A stretch of DNA of 64,000 nucleotides from Mycolicibacterium austroafricanum (GCF_000612725.1 NZ_HG964453.1:1-64000); one strand, 5' to 3'; positions 44,671-56,290 are shown, counted from the stretch's first letter. Made by a program: numbers and translations. The notes: a model not told the origin generated them from the letters alone.

Positions 44671-45414
44671 TGGTCCCCGTGCTCGCTGAACAAGGGCGTC
44701 GACGCCTGGCGCTCAATGCTGGCCTACGGTGTCGAGCGCCGGGAGGTCGCTCACAACGTCGCAGCCGAGATGAAAAGGCGCCGAAGGTGCACGCGGAGAT
44801 GTCCACCTACGCGCCCGAAGAGATCGGCAAGATGCCGAAGGCGGCCGACCGCGATCGCAACGGACACCTCTGGTACTTCGCCCTGAGCCGACTGAGGCGG
44901 GGCGAGATCGCCGGGGTTGCGGTGGTCCGACGTCGACATCGACGCAAGAACCATCAGGATCGAGCGCAACCGGGTCCAGGCCGGTGTGGGTGTCGTCGTC
45001 GAGAATGACCCGACGACGGCCTCCTCGCGACGCACACTGCCGCTCGACGACGGCCTGGCGGCGGTCCTGCGGCGGGAGTCGGCGCGCCACGCGGAGGAGC
45101 GGCTGGCTCTCTGCGCCGGGCATCGTGACAGCGGCCATGGCGCATGCAACGAGATCGGAGAGCCCAACACCCCTGACGGCCTCACCCGCATGTGGCGCGA
45201 GATGGCCAAGGCCGCCGAGGTAAGGCAGATCCGGCTGCACGACGCCCGCCATTCTTTCGGCACCGCAATGCAACTGTCGGGGGGCGTTGCCGTCATCGCG
45301 CAGTGGCTGGGCCACGCCAACCCGACAATTACCACTGAGGTCTACGTGCATTCTCAGGGCGACGCGCTCAATGCGGCCGCGAAGGGTTGGGCCGCAGTTG
45401 TGACATCGTCGTGA
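44671..45414 (+). pseudogene. tyrosine recombinase (phage-type integrase) remnant, frameshifted
   Basis: Integrase sequence is spread over two reading frames: MLAYGVERREVAHNVAAEMK in one frame (about 44719-44778), then STYAPEEIGKM and FALSRLRRGEIAG in the next (to about 44914), then SDVDIDARTIRIERNRV onward back in the first frame to the stop at 45414. The catalytic set is otherwise present: Arg in LRRGEI, HxxR in LHDARHSFG, His in WLGHANP and Tyr in TTEVYVHS. Two single-base indels at homopolymers (AAAA near 44777, GGGG near 44915) break it, and the N-terminal arm-binding part is missing. It sits next to the 3' end of tRNA-Arg, a usual integration target. Confidence 0.8.
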
Positions 45415-45477
45415 CACAGAGCCCAGATGCAGGGCTGCGATCGAGGGCCGGGTCGACATATTGCCTGGCGAATGGAG

Positions 45478-45550
45478 TGCCCCCGGCAGGATTCGAACCT
45501 GCGGCCTTCTGCTCCGGAGGCAGACGCTCTATCCCCTGAGCTACGGGGGC
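45478..45550 (-). tRNA. tRNA-Arg, anticodon CCG
   Basis: Read on the minus strand from 45550: acceptor GCCCCCG pairs with CGGGGGC at the other end, with A as discriminator. The anticodon loop is CTCCGGA, giving CCG, within the stem TCTGC/GCAGA, and the T-loop is TTCGAAT within GCAGG/CCTGC. CCA is not encoded. The 3' end faces the integrase remnant. This tRNA upstream of argS is a conserved mycobacterial arrangement. Confidence 0.96.
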
Positions 45551-45636
45551 GCACGATCACTGCTGCGCCGTTGGGCGTGGATAGCCTAGCGCATCCCGCA
45601 GGCGGAAACGGATTCGGTCGTGAACAGCGCAGACCA

Positions 45637-45642
45637 TAGGAT
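45637..45642 (+). promoter_or_regulatory. candidate -10 element for argS, possible leaderless transcript
   Basis: TAGGAT ends eight bases before the argS GTG at 45651, so a normal start point would fall at or next to the start codon. No ribosome site precedes the GTG. Leaderless translation is common in mycobacteria and would explain this layout. The -35 region is weak. Confidence 0.45.
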
Positions 45643-45650
45643 GGTTCCCC

Positions 45651-47303
45651 GTGACCCCCGCCGATCTGGCCGAGCTGCTCAAGGCCACCGCAGCCGCGGT
45701 GCTCGCCGAGCACGGACTCGACTCCGCCGCGCTGCCCGCCATCGTCACGGTCGAGCGCCCGCGCAACCCCGAGCACGGTGACTACGCCACCAACCTCGCA
45801 CTTCAGCTCGGCAAGAAGGTCGGCGCCAACCCGCGCGAGCTGGCCGGCTGGCTGGCCGCCGCGCTGGTCGCCAAGGACGGCATCGCGGCCGCCGACGTGG
45901 CCGGCCCGGGCTTCGTCAATCTGCGCATCGAGGCCTCCGCGCAGAACGTCATCGTCGGCGACGTCATCGCCGCGGGCGCAACCTACGGGGCATCGGGGGA
46001 GCTGGACGGCCGGCGGGTGAACCTGGAGTTCGTCTCGGCCAACCCGACCGGCCCGATCCACATCGGCGGCACCCGGTGGGCCGCGGTGGGTGACGCGCTC
46101 GGCCGGCTGCTGAGCACGCAGGGCGCCGAGGTGGTGCGCGAGTACTACTTCAACGACCACGGCGCGCAGATCGACCGGTTCACCAACTCATTGATCGCGG
46201 CCGCCAAGGGCGAGCCGGCCCCCGAGGACGGCTACGCGGGCACCTACATCGCCGACATCGCCGCGCAGGTGCTGGCCAAGGAGCCCGGGGCGCTGGAGTT
46301 GCCCGACGCCGAGATGCGCGAGACGTTCCGGGCGGTCGGCGTGAACCTGATGTTCGACCACATCAAGGAATCGCTGCACGAGTTCGGCACCGACTTCGAC
46401 GTCTACACCCACGAAGACTCGATGCACACCTCGGGGCGCGTCGACCAGGCCATTGCCAAGCTCCGCGAGACCGGCAGCATCTACGAGAAGGACGGCGCAG
46501 TCTGGTTGCGCACCACCGACTTCGGTGACGACAAGGACCGCGTGGTCATCAAGAGCGACGGCCAGCCCGCCTACATCGCCGGTGATCTGGCGTACTTCCT
46601 GGACAAGCGCAAGCGCGGTTTCGACCTGTGCATCTACATGCTGGGCGCCGACCATCACGGCTACATCGCCAGGCTCAAGGCCGCCGCGGCGGCCCTCGGT
46701 GACGACCCCGACACCGTCGAGGTGCTCATCGGCCAGATGGTCAACCTGGTGCGTGACGGCCAGCCGGTCCGGATGAGCAAGCGGGCGGGCACCGTCATCA
46801 CGCTCGACGACCTCGTCGACGCGATCGGGGTGGACGCCGCCCGTTACGCGTTGATCCGCAGCTCGGTGGACACCCCGATCGACATCGACCTGGCGCTGTG
46901 GTCCTCGGCGTCCAACGAGAACCCGGTCTATTACGTGCAGTACGCGCATGCGCGGCTGTCGGCGCTGGCCCGCAACGCCGCCGAACTCGGTGTCGCCGCC
47001 GACACCGCACATCTGGATCTGCTCACCCATGACAAGGAGGGCACGCTGATTCGCAACATCGGCGAGTTCCCCCGGGTGCTCAAGACCGCCGCGAGTCTGC
47101 GTGAGCCACACCGCGTTTCGCGCTACCTCGAGGATCTGGCCGGGGATTACCACCGGTTCTACGACTCGTGCCGGGTGCTGCCGCAGGGCGACGAGACACC
47201 GGGCGACCTGCATGCGGCGCGGCTGGCGCTGTGTGCGGCGACCCGCCAGGTGATCGCCAACGGGCTGGGCATCCTCGGCGTCAGCGCTCCGGAGCGAATG
47301 TGA
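45651..47303 (+). CDS. argS: arginyl-tRNA synthetase
   Basis: 550 residues, class I synthetase. N-terminal Add1-like domain, then the HIGH-type signature in [13 protein letters not shown] (H-I-G-G), the catalytic domain with the KMSK-like signature in [11 protein letters not shown], and a C-terminal anticodon-binding DALR domain ending with [12 protein letters not shown]. It charges tRNA-Arg with arginine; a cognate tRNA gene lies 100 bases upstream on the other strand. GTG start, no clear ribosome site. Its stop overlaps the lysA start. Confidence 0.97.
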
Positions 47304-48730
47304 TCGCGCATCCGGCCGGCCCCCGGCACGCCGAAGAGGTGCATCCCGTCGCCACGCCCGATCGGCCACGGACCGCTGCCGAGGTGCTGCAGTTGGCTCC
47401 GAATGTATGGCCGCAGAACGCGGTTCGCGGAGCGGACGGTGTGGTGTCGATCGCAGGCGTGTCGGTGGCCGACATCGCCGCGGAGTTCGGCACGCCGGTG
47501 TTCGTCATCGACGAGGCGGATTTCCGGGCGCGCTGCCGCGACATCGCCGCCGCTTTCGGTGGTGGTGAGCACGTCCGGTACGCCGCCAAGGCGTTCCTGT
47601 GCACCGAGGTGGCGCGTTGGATCGACGAAGAGGGTCTGTCCCTCGACGTCGCCAGTGGGGGAGAGCTGGCCGTCGCGCTGCACGCCGGCTTTCCCGCGGA
47701 ACGTATTGCGTTGCACGGCAACAACAAATCGGTCGCCGAGCTGACCGCGGCGGTCGAGGCCGGCATCGAGCACGTGGTGGTCGACTCGATGACCGAGATC
47801 GACCGTCTGGACAAGATCGCCGGCGAGGCCGGTGTGGTGCAGGACGTGCTCATCCGCGTCACCGTCGGAGTCGAGGCGCACACCCACGAGTTCATCTCCA
47901 CCGCGCACGAGGACCAGAAGTTCGGGCTGTCGCTGGCCAGCGGGGCGGCGATGACCGCGGTGCGCCGGGTGTTCGAGACCGACCACCTGCGCCTGGTCGG
48001 CCTGCACAGCCACATCGGTTCACAGATCTTCGACGTCGCCGGTTTCGAGTTGGCGGCCCACCGCGTGATCGGGCTGCTTCGGGACGCGGTCGCGGAGTTC
48101 GGTGTCGAGAAGACCTCTCAGATGTCGATCGTCGATCTCGGTGGCGGACTGGGTATCTCGTATCTTCCACACGACGACCCGCCCCCGATGGGTGAACTCG
48201 CGGACAAGCTGCACGCGATCGTGCGCCACGAGTCCGCCGCCGTCGGGCTGCCCGCCCCCAGGCTGGTGGTGGAACCCGGCCGCGCCATCGCGGGTCCCGG
48301 CACGATCACGCTCTACGAGGTCGGCACCGTCAAAGACGTGGCGATCTCGTCGGACAGGAACCGTCGGTACGTGAGCGTCGACGGCGGTATGAGCGACAAC
48401 ATCAGGACGTCGCTCTACGACGCCGAATACGACGTCCGGTTGGTGTCGCGGACCAGCAACGCAGAGCCGACGCTGTCCCGGGTGGTGGGGAAACACTGTG
48501 AAAGCGGCGACATCGTGGTGCGCGACGCCTGGATACCCGACGACGTCGGTCCGGGGGACCTGCTGGGCGTAGCGGCCACCGGCGCATACTGCTATTCGAT
48601 GTCGAGCCGCTACAACCTGATCGGCCGGCCGGCCGTGGTGGCCGTGCGTGACGGGCGGGCGCGCCTGATCCTGCGCCGGGAGACGGTCGACGACCTCTTG
48701 AGTCTGGAAGTGAGTGAGGTGAAGCGGTGA
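47300..48730 (+). CDS. lysA: diaminopimelate decarboxylase
   Basis: 476 residues from the GTG at 47300, overlapping the argS stop; a GTG at 47339 is an alternative, as the first 30 residues are not conserved. Group IV PLP-dependent decarboxylase: the PLP-binding lysine is in [26 protein letters not shown] gives the substrate/PLP segment and [10 protein letters not shown] the phosphate-binding loop. Catalyses meso-diaminopimelate to lysine plus CO2, the last step of lysine synthesis. Operon with argS, hom, thrC and thrB. Confidence 0.95.
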
Positions 48731-50039
48731 GTGACGAAATCGGCGTAGCCGTATTGGGGCTGGGCAATGTCGGCAGCGAGGTGGTGCGCATCATCGAGGA
48801 GAGCGCGGCCGACCTGACCGCCCGTATCGGGGCGCCGCTGGTCATCCGCGGCATCGGGGTGCGCCGGGTCGACGCGGACCGCGGCGTTCCGGTGGAACTG
48901 TTGACCGATGACATCGAGGCGTTGGTCTCGCGCGACGACGTCGACATCGTCGTCGAGCTCATGGGTCCTGTCGAGCCGGCCCGCAAGGCGATCCTGGCCG
49001 CGCTGGAGCAGGGCAAGTCCGTGGTCACCGCGAACAAGGCGTTGATGGCGGTGTCCGCCGGCAAACTGGCCGAGGCCGCCGAGAAGGCCCATGTGGACCT
49101 GTATTTCGAGGCTGCGGTGGCCGGTGCGATTCCGGTCATCCGTCCGCTGACCCAGTCGCTGGCCGGTGACACGGTGCTGCGGGTGGCCGGCATCGTCAAC
49201 GGCACCACCAATTACATCCTGTCCGAGATGGACAGCACAGGAGCGGACTACGCGAGCGCGCTGGCCGACGCGAGCGCACTCGGGTACGCCGAAGCCGACC
49301 CGACCGCCGATGTGGAGGGGTACGACGCGGCGGCCAAGGCCGCGATCCTGGCGTCCATCGCGTTCCACACCAGGGTCACCGCCGACGACGTCTACCGCGA
49401 GGGCATCACCAAGGTGTCCGCCGCCGACTTCGCCTCCGCGCGGGCGCTCGGCTGCACGATCAAGCTGCTGGCCATCTGTGAGCGACTCACCACCGGTAAA
49501 GGCAAGCAACAGGTCTCGGCCCGCGTCTACCCGGCATTGGTGCCGTTGGAGCATCCGCTGGCATCGGTCAACGGTGCGTTCAACGCCGTCGTCGTCGAGG
49601 CGGAGGCGGCCGGGCGGCTGATGTTCTACGGTCAGGGCGCCGGTGGGGCGCCCACGGCCTCGGCGGTGCTCGGCGACCTGGTGATGGCGGCGCGCAACCG
49701 CGTGCAGGGCGGTCGCGGTCCGCGTGAGTCCAAGTACGCCAAGCTTCCGGTCGCGCCGATCGGTGTGATCCCGACCCGCTACTACGTCAACATGAACGTC
49801 GCCGATCGCCCCGGTGTGCTCTCCGCGGTGTCGGCGGAGTTCAGCAAGCGGGAGGTCAGCATCGCCGAGGTGCGCCAGGAAGGCATGGTCGACGACGAGG
49901 GGCAGCGCTGCGGTGCCCGCATCGTCGTCGTCACCCACCAGGCCAAGGACGCCGCACTGTCGGAAACTGTCGCCGCGCTGGCTGATCTCGACGTCGTCCA
50001 GAGCATCAACAGCGTTCTCCGGATGGAAGGGACCTCCGA

Positions 50040-50043
<4 letters not shown>
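48727..50043 (+). CDS. hom: homoserine dehydrogenase
   Basis: 438 residues, GTG overlapping lysA stop (GTGA). Rossmann motif [17 protein letters not shown] at the N-terminus, the catalytic-domain segment [16 protein letters not shown] and [11 protein letters not shown], and a C-terminal ACT domain ([20 protein letters not shown]), usually the site of feedback inhibition by threonine. Reduces aspartate semialdehyde to homoserine, the branch point for threonine and methionine. Gene order lysA-hom-thrC-thrB is the standard mycobacterial order. Confidence 0.96.
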
Positions 50044-52075
<2,032 letters not shown>

Positions 52076-52127
52076 TTCGACGTCGTGATCGGGAGTAACA
52101 CCCGCACCATGCGAATCATGGCGTTTC

Positions 52128-52156
52128 TTGCTTCCGTCCCGGATGCGGGTTATTCT
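52128..52156 (+). promoter_or_regulatory. promoter candidate for rho
   Basis: TTGCTT (52128-52133), 17 bases, TATTCT (52151-52156), close to a housekeeping-sigma promoter. A start near 52163 would give a leader of about 210 bases before the rho GTG. Rho genes of other bacteria are autoregulated through long leaders. Confidence 0.5.
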
Positions 52157-52303
52157 CGCTGACGTCCAGCAATCGCAGCTTCTTCACCTGCGCCGACACT
52201 AGGACGACTCTTCTTTCAGGTGTTCAAACTTGTGGACTGACGGTTCGCCGTATCCCGGCGAGACCCGGCGATCACCGTTGCGATGGCAATGGTGTGACCT
52301 CGG

Positions 52304-52325
52304 CGTTCAGCGGTTCTGCTGAACG
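52304..52325 (+). promoter_or_regulatory. stem-loop in the rho leader
   Basis: Perfect 8-bp stem CGTTCAGC / GCTGAACG around a six-base loop GGTTCT, ending 46 bases before the rho start. It could modulate translation or transcription of rho (attenuation), which is inferred from position only. Confidence 0.5.
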
Positions 52326-52371
52326 TACTAACCCCCGCGTGACTCGGTCAGCGAGGGAAGAAAGGAAATCC

Positions 52372-54351
52372 GTGACCGATACGGACCTCTTCACGGCTGG
52401 CAGCGCCGACAGCGGCGAGCTGCCGAACACCGTGACTGCAACAAACAGCGCCTCATCCGAGCAGGCAGGTGCGCCCGCTGCGGCGCCCGCCGCGGACGAG
52501 GCCCCGGCGGCGACCCGCGCCCGCCGTGGTGCTCTGACCAGCCTCGTGCTGCCCGAGCTGCGGGCCATGGCCAAAGAGATCGGCGTCGAAGGCGCCTCCG
52601 GCATGCGCAAGAGCGAGCTGATCGCCGCCATCCGCGAGCGTCGCGGCGAAGCCAACGGCAAGCCCGCGGCCAAGAGCGACATCGCGGAGGCCCCTGCCGC
52701 CGCCCCGGCCGGCGATACCGCGGCCGACAGCACGGCCCCCGAGCAGGCCGCCGAAGCGCAGCCGCAGCAGCGGCGTCGTGAGCGCCGCGGATCCTCGCGT
52801 GAGCAGGGTGGCCCCAACGCCGGCGAACAGGCCGGCGACCAGGACAAGACCGAAGCCGGACGGCCCGAGTCGGGTCAGGCCGAAGGGCGCGGCAAGAACG
52901 CCCCGCAGGAGCAGCAGGGCGGCGGCCGCGAGACCCGCGAGCACAAAGACAACCAGGGCGGCCAGACCTCCAAGGCCGAGGGCAGGGCCGACTCGGATAC
53001 CCGCTCCGACGGCGGTGACCAGCAGGGCGGGCAGAACCGCGGCCGCGGCGGCGAAGGTGGCGGCAATCGCGCTGCCGACAACGACGACGACGGCGACGGG
53101 CGTCAGGGCCGGCGGGGTCGGCGATTCCGCGACCGCAGGCGCCGTGAGCGCGGCGGCGAGGGTGGTGGCGGCGGTGACCGCGACACCGAACTCCGCGAGG
53201 ACGACGTCGTGCAACCCGTCGCGGGCATCCTCGATGTCCTCGACAACTATGCGTTCGTCCGGACCTCGGGCTATCTCGCCGGGCCGAACGACGTCTACGT
53301 CTCGATGAACATGGTCCGCAAGAACGGACTGCGTCGCGGCGACGCGGTGACCGGTGCGGTCCGCGTTCCCAAAGACGGAGAGCAGTCCAATCAGCGGCAG
53401 AAGTTCAACCCGCTGGTGCGCCTCGACTCCGTCAACGGCGGGCCTGTCGAAGAGGCCAGGAAGCGGCCTGAGTTCCAGAAGCTCACACCGCTCTACCCGA
53501 ACACCCGCCTGCGCCTGGAGACCAGTTCGGACAAGCTCACCACCCGCGTGATCGATCTGATCATGCCGATCGGCAAGGGGCAGCGTGCGCTGATCGTGTC
53601 GCCGCCCAAGGCCGGCAAGACGACGATCATGCAGGACATCGCGAACGCGATCACCCGCAACAACCCGGAATGCCATCTGATGGTCGTGCTCGTCGACGAG
53701 CGCCCGGAAGAGGTCACCGACATGCAGCGCTCGGTCAAGGGCGAGGTCATCGCGTCGACCTTCGACCGGCCGCCGTCAGATCACACGCAGGCCGCCGAGC
53801 TCGCCATCGAACGGGCCAAGCGCCTGGTCGAGCAGGGCAAGGACGTCGTGGTGCTGCTCGACTCGATCACCCGTCTGGGACGTGCGTACAACAATGCGTC
53901 GCCGGCGTCGGGCCGCATCCTGTCCGGTGGTGTGGATTCGACGGCGCTGTACCCGCCGAAGCGATTCCTCGGCGCGGCACGCAACATCGAAGAGGGCGGC
54001 TCGCTGACGATCATCGCCACGGCCATGGTCGAGACCGGCTCCACCGGTGACACGGTGATCTTCGAGGAGTTCAAGGGCACCGGCAACGCCGAGCTCAAAC
54101 TCGACCGCAAGATCGCCGAGCGCCGCGTGTTCCCGGCGGTCGACGTCAATCCGTCCGGCACCCGCAAGGACGAGCTGCTGCTCTCGCCCGACGAGTTCGC
54201 GGTCGTGCACAAGCTGCGCCGAGTGCTGTCCGGCCTCGACCCGCATCAGGCGATCGACCTGCTGATGAGTCAGCTGCGCAAGACCAAGAACAACTACGAG
54301 TTCCTGGTTCAGGTCTCCAAGAACACGCCCGGCGGCGTCGACAACGACTGA
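52372..54351 (+). CDS. rho: transcription termination factor Rho
   Basis: 659 residues from the GTG at 52372 (AAAGGAAA upstream); the longer open frame starts in the leader. An actinobacterial N-terminal extension is followed by a basic and Gly/Arg/Gln-rich insert (about residues 150-270), the RNA-binding cold-shock-like domain, and the RecA-like ATPase with Walker A VSPPKAGKTTIM, Walker B HLMVVLVDERPEEV, and the Q-loop and R-loop segments VVVLLDSITRLGRAYN and SGGVDSTALYPPKRFLGAAR. Rho is a hexameric helicase ending transcription at C-rich sites; the large insert is typical of mycobacteria. Confidence 0.97.
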   Translation: MTDTDLFTAGSADSGELPNTVTATNSASSEQAGAPAAAPAADEAPAATRARRGALTSLVLPELRAMAKEIGVEGASGMRKSELIAAIRERRGEANGKPAAKSDIAEAPAAAPAGDTAADSTAPEQAAEAQPQQRRRERRGSSREQGGPNAGEQAGDQDKTEAGRPESGQAEGRGKNAPQEQQGGGRETREHKDNQGGQTSKAEGRADSDTRSDGGDQQGGQNRGRGGEGGGNRAADNDDDGDGRQGRRGRRFRDRRRRERGGEGGGGGDRDTELREDDVVQPVAGILDVLDNYAFVRTSGYLAGPNDVYVSMNMVRKNGLRRGDAVTGAVRVPKDGEQSNQRQKFNPLVRLDSVNGGPVEEARKRPEFQKLTPLYPNTRLRLETSSDKLTTRVIDLIMPIGKGQRALIVSPPKAGKTTIMQDIANAITRNNPECHLMVVLVDERPEEVTDMQRSVKGEVIASTFDRPPSDHTQAAELAIERAKRLVEQGKDVVVLLDSITRLGRAYNNASPASGRILSGGVDSTALYPPKRFLGAARNIEEGGSLTIIATAMVETGSTGDTVIFEEFKGTGNAELKLDRKIAERRVFPAVDVNPSGTRKDELLLSPDEFAVVHKLRRVLSGLDPHQAIDLLMSQLRKTKNNYEFLVQVSKNTPGGVDND

Positions 54352-54404
54352 GTGATTTCGGCGTAGTTGGTCTCGCAGAGGTTGACCAACTACACCGAAA
54401 TCAC
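54352..54404. terminator. bidirectional terminator between rho and marR
   Basis: Arms at 54352-54372 and 54384-54404 are complementary over 21 bases with one mismatch, around an 11-base loop. The outer part reads GTGATTTCGGCG and the other arm carries the reverse stop codon of the marR gene. Same outer sequence as the structure at 55483. Confidence 0.75.
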
Positions 54405-54835
54405 CGGTACGGGTCGGTGATCTCGCGCAGCGAGAGAAGTGCCGCCCGCAGCGCGGCGTAAGCGTCGTCGCCGAGATGTCGCCGCCATTCCTGCTCGACA
54501 CGAGCCACCTCGGCGCCCGCCCGTCGGCACATCTCGGCACCCTTGTCGGTCAGCGTCACCAGGCGCGCCCTCGCGTCGGAGGGATCCGGAAGGCGCGTGA
54601 CGTATCCGGCCCGCTCGAGTTGGTCGACCAGCGCACCTGCGGTCTGTTTGGTCACGCGCGCCTGTTCGGCCAGATCGGTCAACCGCATGCCCCCCGGATC
54701 GAGCCGCTGCAGCAGCCGCGACTGCGCGACGGTCACGTCGCCGACACCGGAGCGGGCCAACGCGGCCATCACACGACTCTCGACCTCGCGGTGCGCGATG
54801 TACATCAGTACCGCGGTGCCCGGTTGCGCGTCCAT
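54401..54835 (-). CDS. MarR-family regulator
   Basis: 144 residues. Winged-helix DNA-binding domain: AQSRLLQRLDPGGMRLTDLA then QARVTKQTAGALVDQLERAG, with the wing RLPDPSDARARLVTLTDKG, and a C-terminal dimerisation helix. MarR proteins repress adjacent genes until a ligand binds. A 5-base inverted repeat site (54858-54874) lies in the divergent promoter to the next gene, so autoregulation and control of that gene are likely. Ligand unknown. Confidence 0.88.
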   Translation of the reverse strand: MDAQPGTAVLMYIAHREVESRVMAALARSGVGDVTVAQSRLLQRLDPGGMRLTDLAEQARVTKQTAGALVDQLERAGYVTRLPDPSDARARLVTLTDKGAEMCRRAGAEVARVEQEWRRHLGDDAYAALRAALLSLREITDPYR

Positions 54836-54838
54836 GCG

Positions 54839-54874
54839 TTGACTTTAGTACGAACTCCTGACTATATTCGTCAG
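54839..54874 (+). promoter_or_regulatory. promoter with overlapping operator, MarR divergent region
   Basis: TTGACT (54839-54844), 18 bases, TATATT (54863-54868) make a good promoter toward the gene at 54908. CTGAC / GTCAG arms at 54858-54862 and 54870-54874 enclose the -10 box, so a bound MarR dimer would block the promoter. Confidence 0.55.
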
Positions 54875-54907
54875 TGATCCTGACTAATCGACAGGCTGGA
54901 GCGACCC

Positions 54908-55486
54908 GTGGACCGCGACACCGTGTGGCGTCACATCGACAACCAGCGTCTCGAACTCGCCGACCTCATCGACGCGATCGACGCCCGCGACCAGGCGCTG
55001 TGGGACACGCCGTCGCTGTGTGCCGGGTGGACCGTCCGCAATGTCGCTGCCCACCTCACGCATTCGACGATCGGGATGCCCCGCATGTTCTTCGAGGCGG
55101 CCCGAAGCGGCTTCCGCTTCAACGCCGTCGTGAACCGGATGGCCGTCAGCGACGACAGGTCGCCCGCGCAGATCGCGGCGAACCTGCGCGCCGTCGTCGG
55201 TTGTCGGAGGCATCCACCCGGAACCACCGAGCGCGACCCGTTGACCGACGTGCTGGTGCACACCCAGGACATCTGCGTCCCGCTCGGTATCGACCGGCCG
55301 ATGCCCGTCGACGCCGCGGTCGCAGCTGCCGAACGCATCTGGAACGCCGACTTTCCGTTCCATGCCCGCAAGCGCCTGGCCGGCACCCGGCTGGTTGCCA
55401 CCGACGCGGATTTCACCGTCGGTGAGGGTCGGGAGGTGGCCGCGCCGATCAGTGCGCTGCTGATGCTGCTGACCGGTCGAAAGTGA
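54908..55486 (+). CDS. maleylpyruvate isomerase-fold (mycothiol-dependent type) protein
   Basis: 192 residues, GTG start. DinB-like four-helix bundle of the mycothiol-dependent maleylpyruvate isomerase family: DTPSLCAGWTVRNVAAHLTHS gives the metal-site His helix, with HTQDICVPLGIDRP for the second His in the LVHTQD segment. Such enzymes use mycothiol or a divalent metal for isomerase or transfer reactions, reaction not known here. Divergent from marR with an operator covering its promoter, so it is probably the gene controlled by that regulator, e.g. detoxification of an electrophile. Confidence 0.78.
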   Translation: MDRDTVWRHIDNQRLELADLIDAIDARDQALWDTPSLCAGWTVRNVAAHLTHSTIGMPRMFFEAARSGFRFNAVVNRMAVSDDRSPAQIAANLRAVVGCRRHPPGTTERDPLTDVLVHTQDICVPLGIDRPMPVDAAVAAAERIWNADFPFHARKRLAGTRLVATDADFTVGEGREVAAPISALLMLLTGRK

Positions 55487-55535
55487 TTTCGGCGTGGTCG
55501 GTCGCGCTCACCGCGACCGACCACGCCGAAATCAC
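55483..55535. terminator. bidirectional terminator, perfect 24-bp stem
   Basis: Arms at 55483-55506 and 55512-55535 are exact reverse complements over 24 bases with a 5-base loop CTCAC. The arms begin with GTGATTTCGGCG and contain the stop codons of both flanking convergent genes. Related in outer sequence to the structure at 54352. Confidence 0.85.
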
Positions 55536-56188
55536 TGGCGCGGATCGCTGCGCAGCGCGGCGACGATGTACCGACGGGCGTGCCGCAGCACCGAATCGTG
55601 GTCATCGACATTGCACTGCTCGCCGGGGACGGTGGCCAGGCTCATCATGATCCGCGCGATCCACTCGGCGGCCTCGGCGGAGTTTGTGTCCGGATGGATC
55701 TCGCCGCGATCGACCGCCGCCTGGATGTACGGCACCCAGAACGCGGCGATCTCGGGGATGAGCCCGCGAACACCGAGTCCGACACACGCGGTGAAGGCCT
55801 CGGGTTCCTCCTGACGGAGTTTGAGGACGAGCGCGCCGGGCGTCTCGGACTCTTTCCGCGCCAGCTCGACACCCACGGCGATCTGCTGGTCGAGCCCGGC
55901 CACCGCGTCGAGGCGGGTCCGCGATTCGGACCAGAACGCGTCGTTGAGCCGCACGATCGCGGCCCCGAGGAGTTCTGCCTTGTCGGGGAAATGGCGGTAG
56001 AGCCAGCCGCGGCTCACTCCGGCCACCTCGGCGACCTCGGACACGGTGGTGGCGCGAATCCCCTTGGCGGTCAGGCACTGTTCGGCCGCGTCGATCAGTC
56101 GATCCCGGACGGATCCGGGCTCGGCTCTGGCGGAGGCCGCGGAGTTCGACCCCGCGGAATTCGGCACAGTACCCACGCTCATCGACAT
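55532..56188 (-). CDS. TetR-family regulator
   Basis: 218 residues. Helix-turn-helix near residues 45-65: TTVSEVAEVAGVSRGWLYRHF, in which GVSRGWLYRHF is the recognition helix. The rest is a helical ligand-binding and dimerisation domain. Divergent from the acyl-CoA synthetase gene, 102 bases apart, so it probably controls that gene and itself; a weak inverted pair TTGAT/ATCAA (56237-56259) is a possible operator. Ligand unknown, perhaps an acyl-CoA. Confidence 0.87.
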   Translation of the reverse strand: MSMSVGTVPNSAGSNSAASARAEPGSVRDRLIDAAEQCLTAKGIRATTVSEVAEVAGVSRGWLYRHFPDKAELLGAAIVRLNDAFWSESRTRLDAVAGLDQQIAVGVELARKESETPGALVLKLRQEEPEAFTACVGLGVRGLIPEIAAFWVPYIQAAVDRGEIHPDTNSAEAAEWIARIMMSLATVPGEQCNVDDHDSVLRHARRYIVAALRSDPRQ

Positions 56189-56290
56189 ATCTTCGCAAAT
56201 GAAGGGGCTGCCGTGGCTGCGGTACGCTGCGCGCGGTTGATCCAGTAGACAAGTATCAAGATCTGTTCACCAGCGTCGGAGGGCGAGGGT

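Noticed and set aside
56237..56259. TTGAT-N13-ATCAA near the tetR/fadD gap as a firm operator
   Set aside because: Five-base arms with a long gap are too frequent by chance to list as a separate site; mentioned only as a possibility.
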